This document shows, piece by piece, positions 35,881 to 48,384 of a stretch of DNA of 64,000 nucleotides. Both the position numbers and the translations under genes were made by a program. The notes under the pieces were generated by a model that searched no databases, had not been told where the DNA came from, and worked only from the letters and a program-made list of their open reading frames with translations. This stretch comes from Psilocybe azurescens (taxonomy: Eukaryota > Basidiomycota > Agaricomycetes > Agaricales > Agrocybaceae): positions 62,001-126,000 of the forward strand of contig JAJIRX010000510.1 of NCBI GenBank assembly GCA_023853785.1, in the 5' to 3' direction. Within the stretch, counting starts at the first letter, position 1; every line of letters begins with the position of its first letter.

Positions 35881-36704
35881 ATGTCTTCCCTCGACAACGA
35901 CCCTTTCTATCTCAGGTATGTACAAGCATAGCTACAGGATAGTCTAATACTCATTTTCTTTCTTCTCTACGCTAGATACTAGTAAGCCTCTTATATGGTT
36001 CGCCACCAAGCATCGATTTTGACCTCCGGTTTTTAGCACAGGGCACTCTGGCAAGCACGGCCACGAGTTCCTGGAGTTCGAGTACTCCCATGGACGTCTC
36101 CGATACGCGAACAATTCCAACTACAGAAACGACAGTCTCATCAGAAAAGAGAGTAAGTCTATGTCTATCTATGCCAGTTCAGCAGACGCGAAGGATCAAC
36201 TTCCTAACCCATCATCCCTCTTTTCAGTGTGGATCGGCCCTCTCGTCGTGAAGGAGCTCAAGCGTATCGTAGAAGCGAGTGAGATCACAAAGTGAGCCAT
36301 TTTCGTCAACTACAAATCAATCAACCGACCTTGTTTCCGCCCTCTCCAGAGAAGATGACACGAACTGGCCGAAAAAGAACATCGTTGGCAAGCAGGAGCT
36401 CGAAATCCGCGTCGGAAATGACCATATCGCATTTGAGGTGCGCTACAAACCTACCACCCATTCCAATTCGCAACACTCACCATGTCGCTGTTTTTTCCGC
36501 TAGACCGCCAAAATCGGCTCCTTGGTTGATATTCAGGACAGCGAAGACCCTGAAGGCCTTCGTGTTTTCTACTACCTCGTTCAAGACTTGAAGGTCAGAC
36601 ATTATAGGGCCGTATCTCATGCGCGCTGACTAACGTTCTATTCTGCTGTTCAGTGCCTTATCTTTTCGTTGATCTCCCTTCACTTCAAGATCAAGCCCAT
36701 ATAG
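35881..36704 (+). CDS. MAGO: Mago nashi, exon junction complex subunit
   Basis: This is the core exon junction complex protein that pairs with Y14 and is loaded on spliced mRNA in the nucleus. The protein is almost canonical: [132 protein letters not shown] and IKPI, then TAG at 36702-36704. About 148 residues, the usual length. At the 5' end, exon 1 is 35881-35915, followed by a 6-nt exon ATACTA at 35976-35981 flanked by AG and GT, and then an exon from 36037. Only with this microexon does LRYYTGH read correctly. Further introns lie near 36150-36226, 36292-36352, 36439-36503 and 36594-36653. Confidence 0.95.
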
Positions 36705-37587
36705 ACTTGTGTATACCACGCTCCCAACAGAAAAGATGCAACGCTGGCTGGAAATGGGATTTAAGATTGTTCTCGTTGTTTGATGGTGGTCTTGGATGTT
36801 GGATGTAGACGAGTCTGGCGTGATCTTTCCCTTGTTCAGTGGGTGTCCCAACTATCAGCTCGGCCTTGTTTCTGTTACTTACTGCTTACATCCCGATAGT
36901 TGTGTCCCACCCATCAGACAGCTTCCTCAAGAAAGCCGGCTTGTTTTGTTACAGGTAAGGCTGCAACTTTCCGTCTGATATATCATTTACTAAGTCGATT
37001 ATTGCAGTATAATAAACCGAATCCATTTATTTGCTTGTTGTAAAAATAAGATATCAAGTTGACTCCATTTCTATCAACTGTTCGGCATCGATAATAGCAT
37101 CTGCAGCTTCTAAATATACTTATACTAAAGTCCACCTTGACCAATGACAGATGATATCATCCTCGTACTCTCCTTCCCCGCTGCTTGTCGCCATAGCATG
37201 CGGAAGACCGCTCATGTTGACGACCGCCGAGAAAACAGGCAGATTCTGTCCACTGGTGGTATTAAATACTATGGTTACACCACCCATAGGTTCCGGATAT
37301 GCCGAGAACGCAGAACGCTAATGTATGTGCTTGGTTCTAGATATGTGTCTTGATTCTTCAACACCTCCCTCGACAACCATTTAATCGGTAGCCGTTCGTG
37401 TTGGGAAGCGCACGTAGCACACTTTCTCTCTTTCTCTCTCTTCCGGTTCCGCCCCACGAGTAACGTCTTCTGTCCACGTCCTTTGACAGGTTTCGTTATC
37501 GGCCCCGCCCTCAGCATACATACATACAATCTGCCCCTGTATAGGGAAACGGCGCCCGTCCCTACCTTGGCTATCGTAGCGTTAAGT
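36705..37587. other. intergenic region
   Basis: No gene seen between MAGO and the next start. It contains the MAGO 3' flank and a pyrimidine-rich stretch (TTTCTCTCTTTCTCTCTCTT) near 37423-37442, probably in the promoter of the next gene. Confidence 0.45.
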
Positions 37588-38282
37588 ATGAACGACAGCA
37601 TCGGCTTTCACACCTCCAGCCTCCAATCTACGCCAAACTCCCTGAGTCCCACACGCAGCTTACCGGCGGCCGCGCGTGTCCCTGCGACGACCTTGCCCAC
37701 ATCCACATCCACACCCACAAGCACAAGCACATCCACGTCCCCAATCACGTCCACGTCACCATCCACGTCCACTTCCACGCCAAGCACACAACCTACCTCG
37801 CAGCCCATCCACCGTTCCCGCCGCAGTGACCATCCTGAATCTGAATCTAAACCCGAACCTGATTCTGACCTTCAACTCCAACTCGAGCTCGACCACGACC
37901 AGCTGGACACCACCGCGCTCTTCCTCAAAGAAGTCGACGAGTGGCTCGTGCGGATCAATAAGCGCGTCGCGGAGCTTGAGTATAGACATAGAAGACACAT
38001 TTCGCTGTCTGCTGAGGGGTGGTGGACGCCTGCGCCTGCGCCCCCGATCTTGGGTCCGCCAAATCCGAAGGTTAATGATGTAAATACAAGTAGTATGGAG
38101 GACTCGGAGGCCGCTGAGAATCGTGGTACTAATGCGAATGGGTGAGTTTTTTTGTTTTGCATTTGTGTCTTGGTTACATTCGGCTCGGTATGCGCGTTGA
38201 GGCTGATTGGGTTCGTTGCAGAAAGTATCGGACGGAACCTTTGAGAGTCAAGCAGAAGCCTCACAAGTCTAAAGGTCGTTGA
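37588..38282 (+). CDS. hypothetical protein with Ser/Thr/Pro-rich leader and helix
   Basis: I do not recognise this protein. The ATG at 37588-37590 (MNDSIGFHTSSLQS) opens a long low-complexity segment rich in Thr, Ser and Pro (38-80), then a charged stretch and a predicted helix: ALFLKEVDEWLVRINKRVAE with LEYRHRR. A GT-AG intron at 38142-38221 joins ANG to KYRTEPLRVKQKPHKSKGR, a basic tail ending with TGA at 38280-38282. About 210 residues. The in-frame upstream ATG at 37483 is possible but less likely. The helix plus basic tail suggests a subunit of a larger nuclear complex, but that is only an inference. Confidence 0.6.
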
Positions 38283-39550
38283 GAGCCATCCAGGGTTTCC
38301 CAGATCACAATTTTTCCCGACTCCAGACAATCTTTTCTGCCGTCAATCTCTCGTTTGTACTCCCAGTTTTGCTGGTACAGTTTGGATCAGACATTAGCTG
38401 AACATTAGCCAACCACAATCTCTCAATCTTTCTCAAAGTATCGTACGTAAAACAAATGAATATTTGTAACATATTGTAGCCTGGTACAGTTTTTAAATCA
38501 ATTACATGTAGACGTAGACGAATTTAGACTACCTTCAAGCCATGAACACCGTCGGGCGCAGAGATTGGGTCCGTATATATGGACTGTTCTGTATAATCGC
38601 TATCCTGCGCGGTTCTTAGACTATACATGTTACACCTGCTTACACCTTGCTTACACCTGAATTTACACTGACAGTTCCACAGGCACAAATGGCGTTTGAA
38701 TTAATGGTGAAAGAGATACATACTTGGCACACTCCCTGAGGCCGTAATATTATAACAGTCGTCACTCGTGAAAAAATTAGCAACTGAGATCTAAAGCACG
38801 ATCAGGAACGATCCTACGTCTGAGGGTCTGTCCCCAACGTCAACGGTGGGAGCTCTGAGTGGAAATAATCAGCATTAACATAATAACAGCTAGGCTGTAG
38901 CCACGGTCATTTCGCATTGTTGAAGGGTTTCCGAGACGTGTTTTGAGATTGGGCGGATGTAGAGGTCCAACCGATTTTGAATACAGAGTACCCTATGGGA
39001 CTGTAGGTCCATGACAGGAGGTGGGTCGAATGCGGTTGCGGCCTGAGTGCGGCTACAAACATTTCCGTTGGTGGATCCTGGAGTGAGAGGGGGCATTCTT
39101 CTTGATACCGGTCAGATCGTTGGGGTAGACTGAGATGCATGAAGTAGGTCTTGAGCGCTGAGCCGGAGGCTCACCTTGGTTAGCCACCGACTCGAATGAA
39201 GACTAGTCAAGTTGCAAATCAACTTGAAGCCAAGTCATACAGGAGGTCTTGAAATCAGCAGTTAAGGATCTGTTCACTTTGGAGCGGGCAAACGATCCAA
39301 ATGAATCAGGGCAACTAGAAGAGCGTTCTAGTATGAAAGGAGTACAAATGAAATGAGCCCCGCGCCATTAACTGTGATGTAGCCGAGAAGCCGTGGCTGA
39401 CAAAGACACGCGTTTGTTTGAAAGCCTCATGTTGGTATTTTGTGTGTCTTTTTCTTCTTTTTCTTTCCCCCACCCCTTTATTCACAATTGCCGGCATATC
39501 TCTTCTCACCACCACCACCACCATCCAGCGCACATAGCCCCGCGCGAAGC
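38283..39550. other. intergenic region
   Basis: No supported gene. A minus-strand open stretch at 38890-39096 (VMDLQSHRVLCIQNRLDLYI) is short, overlaps another frame and has no recognisable family. Confidence 0.35.
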
Positions 39551-40877
39551 ATGGACTACACCACTTTTGCTGGCAAATATCGTCTGGAGGAGGAAATCGC
39601 TAATGGCGGATGTGGTCAGCCCTTTCCTTTTCAAATGTCCTCGGCCATTTTCTCATTTAAGGTGCTTATGGCAGGTACCGTCTTTCTGGGCGTGCATACC
39701 GTCGCTGGCAAAGAGGTGGCCATTAAGTTGGAGCCTGCCATTGCAAGAAACAGCCCACTGAAGCAGGAATCTAAAATATACAAAACACTTATGGGTGGCA
39801 CAGGGGTCCCTTGGATTATGTGGTCTGGACGTCAGGGGGACTATAATGTCATGATCATTGATCTTTTGGGGCCCTCGCTGGAGGACCTCTTTAAAAGATG
39901 CAATCGACATTTTTCGTTGAAGACTGTGTTACTTCTCGCTGATCAGCTGGTATGTGGCATAATTTGCTATACATTCGCGTTCCCGCAACGCGTTAAATGC
40001 CTCGTCTCTTCTCTTTCATACGTTCAAAGCCTAATAACAACCATAATATACTAGATATCGCGCATCGAGTTCATTCATACCAACTCAATAGTTCATCGCG
40101 ACATCAAGCCTGCCAACTTCGTTATGGGCACAGGCAAAGCATCTCATATGGTCAATGTCATCGACTTCGGTCTTGCCAAAAGTTCCGCGATGTCCGGACA
40201 TCCACTCATATCCCATATAAACAAGATGACTTCCACGGTGTAGGGACCTCGCTGTTCGCAGCCATCAATACTCATCTCGGTGTTGGTAAGTTTCTCCTTT
40301 CATCTGATCGCATCTTGGACGAGTGCTGACCCGCTTCTGTTTTTTCTTTTCTTTCTAAGAATCCTCTCGTCGCGATGATTTAGAATCACTAGCTTATATG
40401 CTCATCTATTTCCTTCGCGGCACACTACCCTGGCGGAAAATACGTGCAACGCAAGAGCCGCCCGTCAACCCTGACGCATCTCCTTCTGAACAAGAACACG
40501 CGCAACAGCACTACAACCCCGTCTCCGCCACATGGGACCTCATACGCGACTCGAAGATTGCCAACGAAGAGCTGCTCACCGTTGGTCTCCCACCGGAGTT
40601 CGACGTACTGTATCGCTACGCGCGGACGCTCGAGTTCGACGATCTGCCGGACTATGAAGGGCTGAGGAACCTATTTAAAGGCTTAGCAGAACGTGTTGGG
40701 ATTGAGTATGACGGAGTGTTTGATTGGACGGGGCCGCCTAAAAATAGCGAGGCTGTCGGCGGTCACGGACAACGTAGTGTCAGCGAAGGTAGTGGGACCG
40801 GCAGCGGGGGCGGAGGTATTGCGAGGCTTGTAATGCACGGAGGAGGTAGAAGACATGTCATGACTGCGGGGTCATAG
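39551..40877 (+). CDS. casein kinase 1 paralogue, frame broken at A run
   Basis: This is a Ser/Thr kinase of the CK1 family. The start at 39551 gives [20 protein letters not shown]. The glycine loop [20 protein letters not shown] is completed by an intron ending at ATGGCAG (about 39615-39674). Then come the [12 protein letters not shown] and [20 protein letters not shown] blocks, the catalytic loop [21 protein letters not shown], and [20 protein letters not shown] with [35 protein letters not shown] and TLPWRKI, and a Gly-rich C-terminus ending at TAG 40875-40877. The activation segment has GTSLFAA instead of the usual GTxRYAS, which marks a divergent branch. At 40178-40181 the coding strand has AAAA where AAAAA is needed to continue LAKKFRD; no intron can explain it. 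This is either an assembly error or an inactivating mutation. Confidence 0.82.
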
Positions 40878-42038
40878 GGAGAAGTAAGTTCTTTCTTTTT
40901 TTTCTTGCCGACTCCTAAGGCTTTCTTGCTAATGTAATCCGTCGTTTCCCGTAGCTGCCATGGTTCTTTTCCTCAGCCCATTTTGCGGTCATTTACGATT
41001 ATGACACACCGCCCTTAGGCTCCTTATATGCGGCCTGACCACCATCGACCCAACTAGGCCGACCAATCACCCAGGATCTGGTCTGTCTCTCTTGTGTACT
41101 ATACTTCCCGTTGGATTACCATCCACTCCGGAACCAGACTACCTCCCTTGTGTTGTCAGGCTCGTCATCACCGTTCTGACAATACACGAGACAGTCTGGC
41201 TCGCCCGGCCTCACCGAGCTTCTCTCTGCGTAAGCTATTTGTTCCCGTGTATCGAACAACCGACTTACAAGATTTTTTTTTTGCTATCTCCAGGAAGCCC
41301 TTTCTTCTCTGCGCTGCTGCTGTTGGTCATGGCTCGCAGTATCCTCTCCTGGTCGTTATGATGATATCTTGGCCGCATACAATCCGCTTTCTTTTGCTGT
41401 GCATTTTGCTTTCTTTATTGCTCTCTATGTTCTATTTCATGATATTTTTTTTTGGCATCTGGTACGATTCTATGTAGACAAAATTCTTGATGGAGGGAAG
41501 GGGCGCAAGTTATCGCGCAAGTATGTAACACCAAACAACAAAGTATAATTTACTTGTTTAATACTAAATGCCTATTTCCTATGTTGTATGTTGTATATAC
41601 TGCTATGCGAGTGGCTTTATGATGTTGTTTTCTCTGAGCTTGAGCCTTTGTGTTGGATTGTAGAGCTCAGTCGCGATATCGTTCCAATACAACTCCGACA
41701 TTTGACTTTGCACCTCCATCATCCATCCTTCGGGCGGCGACAAAGCTTCCAAGTCTAAACAACGTTTGACACTTGAACGTTTAAGCACCATTCTTTTAAC
41801 ACCCTGGTACGTTATCCACGCTACAGCCGACCGAAAACGCACCCACGCAAAGCGCAAAATCTGACATACCGCTTGTGCCCCCGCCAGAAATCTGCTTTGC
41901 GTCTTACATTCAAAAAGGCCTTTTTCGTGACCTGCAGACAACGAAGCTCGAATAAAGCCTCTGTATCTATCTTTTCTCTCTTGTCAACGATAACCGAACA
42001 CCGAACATCGAACACCGAACACTCCTGCTCAGCGAGCC
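40878..42038. other. intergenic region
   Basis: No supported gene. A minus-strand frame at 41603-41941 (112 codons, containing CLDLEALSPPEGWMMEVQSQ) has ordinary composition but no recognised family and runs towards the EAF3 promoter. It is noted only as a possibility. Confidence 0.35.
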
Positions 42039-43659
42039 ATGTCTGCCGCCTCCGCCCCCTCGCCCATATTCAACGCCCAAGAGCGCGTCCTGTGCTACCA
42101 CGGCCCTCTGATCTACGAGGCCAAGGTCCTGAAAACTAAAACTTTTGAGGCGCCCTCGCCCACGACCGGCGTCGCTGGCCCACACTATCTCGTGCATTAC
42201 AAAGGGTGGAAGCAAACGTATGTCTCTCTGTTCCCCTTCATGTGTTCTTCCTTCTCCATTCGCTCTTCGCTCTTCTTCTGTTACTGTTACGCGGAGCGAA
42301 TCGTGCTTGGACAACTCGTTCTATCGCACCCAAGCTCGCGCCCTCGCACGCTGTGCAAGCTACAGCGCCAAACTTATCACGTATCGCGAGCAGCGCGCCT
42401 ATCTTGCTTCCCCACCCATCCACTCCCCCTCCCACAAAGTTCAAACCAAGCTAACCTTCCCTCACCTCTAGCTGGGACGAATGGGTCCCCGCCAGCCGCC
42501 TGCTCAAGCTCACAGAGGCGAACCTCGCTATCCAGAAAAACCTCCAGCAGGCCAACCCGGGCAACATTCACGGCGGCTCGACGGCCTCCAAGACGCAGAA
42601 CAAGTCCGCGGTGGGCGTGAAGGACAATATCAGCACGCGGGCGGTGACGAGGAAAGATGGGACACGCGGGACGAAGAGGGCCCGGGAAGAGGTCTGTTCT
42701 TTTCTCTCTCCTCCTCTTCCTTTCCCTTCTCTTTGCTTCCTTTTATTTTCGTGTAACTAATACTCGTTTGATTTAGGATGACAGCAACAAGAAACCTGAC
42801 ATGAAACTCAACGTGCCAGAAGTCCTCAAAAGCATCTTGGTAGACGACTGGGAAGCAGTGACCAAAAACAGCCAGGTACGTGGCTCGAGGGATTCTCTCA
42901 GGTCTTTCTCAGCCCAAGGCAACTTTTTTTTTATACAGCTGGTGTCGCTACCGCGTGAACCGAATGTCGTGCAAGTTCTCGCAGACTTTGCTGAATATGT
43001 GAAGACGACGAAACCGCCCCAGTGTGTCTTTTTTCCTCCTAGAATATGGGGTCTCGTGGTCTCCTCTCACCCCTTTCCCTTTCCTTATCATTATCACCAT
43101 CTAGCCTTAAAGAACCGACCTTAGTCATCCAAACCGTAGTCGAAGGCCTCCAAATCTATTTTGACAAAGCGCTCGGCAGCACCCTCTTATACCGCTTCGA
43201 GCGCGTTCAATATGCAAACGTCAGAAGAGAGTACTGGACAGGGCCGAAAGTCATCGTCGGACAGGAGAAAGAGATGAGTTATATTTACGGCGCGGAGCAC
43301 TTATTACGAATGTTGGGTAAGTGTTCACGATATCTAGGTCCTATATCGCCATCCAACTAGCTCTGACCCACCTGGTTTTTCTTTTACTCGTTGTTCATCA
43401 TCTATCTAATTTTATATAGTGAGCTTGCCGCAAATGATAGCGGCTACGTCACTCGACTCCGAGTCTGTCATTCTCATCCGTGATTATGCGAACGAACTGA
43501 TGGCGTAAGTCCGTCCATGCCCGTCCTCCTCTGCCTGTTGCTCGTCCTATCAGTACGCTAATGGTGCTTATTAGCTATATGGTGCGAGAAAAGGACAGAA
43601 TATTCCAGCGACAGTATGAAAGCGCAGCGCTCGACTATCAAAATCTTTCCAGAGCATGA
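42039..43659 (+). CDS. EAF3: chromodomain/MRG protein Eaf3 (MRG15)
   Basis: This chromatin reader is shared by NuA4 acetyltransferase and Rpd3S deacetylase complexes in fungi. Order: a chromo barrel (NAQERVLCYHGPLIYEAKVL, HYLVHYKGWKQT/WDEWVPAS), a basic linker (KDGTRGTKRAREE), then the MRG domain: LNVPEVLKSILVDDWEAVTK, LVSLPREPNVVQVLADFAEY, TVVEGLQIYFDKALGSTLLY, RFERVQYANVRREYWTGPKV, MSYIYGAEHLLRML, VSLPQMIAATSLDSESVILI and RDYANELMA, ending VREKDRIFQRQYESAALDYQ, NLSRA with TGA at 43657-43659. Introns are near 42218-42472, 42691-42777, 42876-42940, 43021-43105, 43316-43420 and 43505-43575; all junctions keep the frame. The linker lysines and arginines look suited to DNA contact. Confidence 0.92.
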
Positions 43660-44479
43660 TATTGTTCTTCCACCCTTCCTCGCTATCCCTCTTTTGTGTT
43701 CTTGTTCACATTATGTAACCACGTCACGTATTTGCATTGGTGTCTACTTATTATCTTCTTTTCTTCCTTTACATACTGAATTCCAATCTTACACGAATGT
43801 ACTCAGTCCGCGGGCCACTCTTGCAATTTATATGAGGTACGCACTTTCGCATGTCGCACTTGGATAACTGCTCACTTACCACTTGCTTTCTATGTAGTTT
43901 CTTCCGTGATGTATCAATACATCGCTTCATTACGTACTGAACTGGCCAACTCTGGCCGGTGGGCGGCGGACCCTGGTAAGGTCTACGAAAATCTTTTACG
44001 CTTTTCAATCAAACTAGTCTCCGGAGCCGGCGCGTAGCGCATGTTTTTTTATGTTTTCTGCATTGTTCCTCGGACCTCGTTGCAAAATTTCAAGCGCCTC
44101 TTCGTCCGGTATTAAGTTGTCCAATCACTCTTCTTGCTATTAATCCCGATCGTCTAATAACAGCTAAATAGCCGAAGATGGCAGGCGCAGATTTTTCCCA
44201 GACATCCGCAAGCGTCTTGAACACTGAAAGAGACCGTGAACCTGCCCAGAACTTCCCGAGACTGCAGCTGTCATATAAATACCGCGTCACCCAGACCTAT
44301 CCCAGCAAGTATCTTCTCCGAAAATGCAACGACCCTTCAGGAACTGCTGAATTCCTTGTTTTGCTGAAACTCCGCGGTTGTCTTATCACAGTTGTTGCCA
44401 ACGTACCGGAGTGCATTCAATCTCTGAGTAAGTAAGCACCTTTCTGTCGTCATGCTGGGAATCGTATGTATGCGATCTT
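43660..44479. other. intergenic region with small unrecognised frames
   Basis: Two small plus-strand frames are visible: 43909-44037 (containing ASLRTELANSGRWAADPGKV) and 44178-44435 (MAGADFSQTSASVLNTERDR, 85 codons). Neither matches a family I know and neither has clear upstream exons. They may be gene relics. Confidence 0.3.
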
Positions 44480-46277
44480 ATACATATATCGGCCAGCTTC
44501 CTCTTGATTTTATTCCCATCAATTCTCTTTCTTTTCACACTTGTATCATAGCCGTATTATTGACTCGCACTATTCTTGAATGAAAGGAGGAAACATGGAG
44601 ACGCCCGATTTTCTTAGCATATACAGTGATCGTCAATTACAAATGTAGGTCATTATTATCTTGCATCTGCCGTGATGACTTACCCAACAACTTTTATAGT
44701 ATTCGCTATACTGTAATGGGTTAGTACTTCAAAATGCTCTTCTGGTTTTGTTACCGTTGATGTCCATACATTCTGCTCTAGGAACATGTAATTATCTGTT
44801 TGTTGCTTCGGGACATTAGTCCGAAAGATGTTCACGGAACGTCCGTTAGATATCCTTGCTTTCTATGATTTTTTATTATTGTGGGCTTTCTTTTCTGAGC
44901 AAAATTTCTCATACTAATGAAGCTTCATTATGAATGCACAGAATCGACAAAGAACGTCGCCATGCAAGTATAAAGCCATTAAACTATGCGACAACTACCA
45001 TCCGACACACTAACGTTTTCTATGCACAGATTTATCAGTCAAGATGGAACACCTTGAAAATTTTGTATCTCATTTGTCGATTCTGTCCCTTGCTAGCTTG
45101 GCCGTTGACAATTTGGACCTTCTTGGTCCGAAGTAATCGAACGGTGTGCGTCTTCAACGCAGTATATCAACAACTTTTTGTCATTCTCCTGGTGCGAAAC
45201 CCATTCTATGCCTCTATTTGCGTCTAGACTCCAGAGGCTTAACCTGAGGTCGTGCAGCAGTTTACCCCGCACTGTGTACTCGTCCTTCGAGCCTGGACCT
45301 TCAGCGGGAGAACCAAGCCGATATTAGCCTTTCTGCTGCTGTGCCTTGCGTGTTGCTTGGGTGTGGAGATATGGGCTTTTACGGTTGTCGTCCAGAAAAT
45401 CAACTTTTACACGTTGATTGATAGACCCGGCTGCTTTCAAGACTATCCAGTTAACAAATCAACAATCCTGGTAAACAGCGCTTTTCTCTGTAATCTTGAC
45501 CCTTTCTGATCAGAGTGTGATTATACAGGGTAATGTTGTAAGTCTAAAGTACGGAGTGACGAGTAGGCGTTTCAGCTTGCTAATGCGGATCTTCTATTTT
45601 GATTAGATGTCCGGTCTGGTAGTTGATACAGCTGGAATACTCGTTATCGCTGTCGTGAGTTTGAATTGGTCCCTGTCTTGGCCAAGCTCGCCTACTGACA
45701 CCGGACATCTTCGCCAGTACTGCGTCCAGACACGAAGCTTTTACGGGCAACTTGGCAAGCTGTTTCTTCGACAATGTACGCAAGACACAGGATATAGAGG
45801 GTGGATTTTCTGACGATGCCATACAGGCCTTGTCTTCTTTACCCTGATGCTAGGCATTTCTGTACTCGCATTGATATTGTTTTTTGAGTAAGTTTCTCAT
45901 ATTAACGCCACACCGATCTAGCTAACTCCTTTTCTTGAACTCAGACCTACAGAAGGCCTAGGAGGTGTATCCTATGTCGGTGTCATCATGTTGCCAAATA
46001 TTCTGGTGAGCGCACTGTGTAGCATTTACATTTATCTTTTATTCGCTAACGACGGTGCATTCATAGGCCTGTAGATTGTAAGTTATTTGACCTGTTTTGT
46101 ATGCTCTCTTTCTTATCTGACCGGTCCTTTAGTATCATTCAGCTTCGAGAGCATTCAGCTCTTACGAAAACCAAGCAACTCCGTCTTATCTCAAAGCAAA
46201 TCCGGCGGGCCATCCATTTTGACGATACTGCCAATTCACCCCCAGACACCCCAGACACCCCGTCATCCCCAGTATAA
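44480..46277 (+). pseudogene. DUF6533 paralogue, copy B, best preserved of the array
   Basis: This copy is homologous to A and C along its whole length, including the 5' flank. A possible start ATG is at 44595-44597 (METPDFLSIYSDRQLQ), followed by short exons. Recognisable domain parts are LDILAFYDFLLLW (about 44850), IYQSRWNTLKILYLICRFCP with LLAWPLTIW (about 45030-45115), TPHCVLVLRAWTFSGRTKPI with LAFLLLCLACCLGVEIWAFT (about 45260-45390), MSGLVVDTAGILVIAV (45607 onward), TRSFYGQLGKLFLRQC (about 45728-45777), GVIMLPNILACR and QLREHSALTKTKQLRLISKQ, ending at TAA 46275-46277. Some exons lack a continuous frame (for example after LFLRQCTQD). It may be a recently decayed gene or one with unrecognised splice sites. 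Function unknown. Confidence 0.5.
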
Positions 46278-46399
46278 TAAACAGTGTCCATTCCTCTTGC
46301 TATCGGCGCGCTTGAGACGAATGCCGATGAACATGCAGATGCATGGAATACTCGCGACTACCTCCTTTTACTCGTTCTCACTTACGAGTAATGTGATGA

Positions 46400-46520
46400 G
46401 AGACGTAAGTCCAACTATTACAGCTCATTCTATCGTAGCAGCTAATAGTTTTCGAAGCTATGTGGTACGAGAGAATAACAGAATATTCCATTCGCAGAAG
46501 GGAAGCGCAGTATTGGGATC
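46400..46520 (+). pseudogene. fragment similar to the last EAF3 exon
   Basis: About 48 bp at 46459-46506 (containing ACAGAATATTCCA and GAAGCGCAG) match the EAF3 terminal exon near 43573-43625 at roughly 75-80 percent by eye. They encode YVVRENNRIFH against YMVREKDRIFQ. A preceding ACGTAAGTCC resembles the EAF3 donor before that exon. There is no gene around it, so it looks like a duplicated relic. Confidence 0.5.
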
Positions 46521-47557
46521 GAGGTCGTTCCAACGCATTGCTTCAGCTCCTGAAGTCCAAGCATTAATGACCCCCAGGGCCAGGGCCCACTCATTTTTTC
46601 CCACCAAAGTTCGGCCCCCGAGTCTGTTATGCTTGGCGACGTTTGCATAATACTCGTCGTTGCTTTGTAGTCTAAATTCGTGATGTTATTATTAACATCA
46701 AACCATCTCTTCAGTTCGATACTCGATGCGCACGGTCTGGGCGCAGTTTATTGCAAGCCATGAACATTGTTAGCCGTATAACCGCCAAATGATGCGCATT
46801 GCCGCGGCTAGCCGCCGCTGCGCACTCTAACCCTCCACATGTTCAACGTCAGTGCAGTCGTTATGCAAACACTAAAATACTCATGAATATGTCCGTAGGG
46901 GACATTTGAGGGCACAACTGCTAGCATGATCTCGCACGATATGTAAATGAAATACAACCAGCTATTGAGTTTCTTAAGAAACTGAAACTATCCTGCAAGC
47001 GGCTCGTTATGCCTCGTATATCCATTTGTTGATCGAGTGTTTCTAGTTCACTACCATCATCCGATTGCATACTTGACCTGCACATGGGTGGTCGAACAGG
47101 CGCCGTCATACTGCTCTCATATTCAGGTTACTTCAAGTGAGAGAGAGATCATGAAACGTCAAAAATCCCACATGTACCCAACCAGACCTAGTCAACAAGT
47201 ACAGTGGTAAGTCGATTCTCTGAGACTCGGTATTCTACATACGTAACCAAAATATCATAGGATTCGGTATTCTATAGTAATAGGTTACTAAGGTTAGTGC
47301 TCGAAGCCTCGAACCATCTCCCGGTCAATTCTGTGACTCATTGCCGCCTATTAATGTCCTTGCCGTTCTGCTCGAACTGGGCATGTACATAAGAATCTCT
47401 TCCTGAAATTGTCTCTTGCAAGATAATCACCATGGTACATCTTCAAGTTTCAGATGCCGTTGCCATCTCTGATTACTTGCTGTGAGTTTCCTCTACTTCA
47501 GCTCAATTCGCATTATGGCAAGATCTCATTGCTGAGCATGCAGAACCGACAATAATC
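46521..47557. other. intergenic region
   Basis: No gene seen between the EAF3-like fragment and the next DUF6533 remnant. Confidence 0.4.
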
Positions 47558-47611
47558 ACCATCATACGAGTCATCCATGGTCAGCTAGGTCAGCTATTCC
47601 TTCGACAACGT
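47558..47611 (+). pseudogene. DUF6533 array fragment D
   Basis: This stretch encodes TRVIHGQLGQLFLRQR-like sequence. It aligns with the block at 32338-32402 (A), about 45715-45777 (B) and 51230-51291 (C), the most conserved stretch of the array. Flanking sequence is not recognisable. Confidence 0.5.
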
Positions 47612-48384
47612 ATGTCCTCCATAACTAAAATGGGGATTAATCTATTTGGAAACCTCCTTTTCGAGAAACCCCCAGGTTTTCAAATAAGCGGTGGAAACCC
47701 CGGTTATTCATTCATAAGACATTTTTGTGTGTTTGAGGCTACCGATAGTCGCCGTTCTGCCATCGCTAAACCTCAGGCTTTAACATTTAACATTGAACAG
47801 ACACGACATTCGTTACGGTTTACTGTAACCAACTCCTTGTCGGTGACGACGACACTCATGACCCCAGTGCACGATTCACTGAAGGACAGTTCAAGGATTC
47901 CCTTGAATCAGATAGATAGGTATCAAACCTTCAATTAGTGTGTCTATTTACTGGTAGCTAATGCCTACAAAATTCACATTTTTAGCTTGTTTTTAGGGAG
48001 TCAAGCTGCGGTAAGTACGTGGCCCACTAGTCACAAATTATTCAGCTACTATACAAGAGCATCGGGACCTAGTATGACGTCTACGTCGCTTCTTTTGCTT
48101 TCCACTGTTTCTTATTAAAAGGTAGACCCCGTGAAAACGTTTAACAGGGGTGATCGAAGGTAGGCCGAGAGGCGGAGGCGCGAGGTCCATTTCTTGTGAA
48201 TTGGCACACGGTGCTGTTCTGGATAGAAAATATGGAGTTCGTCAAGAGGCGCGGCACCTCAGTCCGACATGTCAACCTCAAACAACACAAGTTCAAAAAT
48301 GAAATTCGTACCCAGTGTCGCTCTTTGAATACTCTCCATACATTTTGAACATCTGACTGCGCATGCCGGAGCGGCAAAAAGACA

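Noticed and set aside
41603..41941. Minus-strand gene of 112 codons upstream of EAF3
   Set aside because: No family match by eye and no supporting splice sites or conserved motif; kept only as a remark in the intergenic entry.
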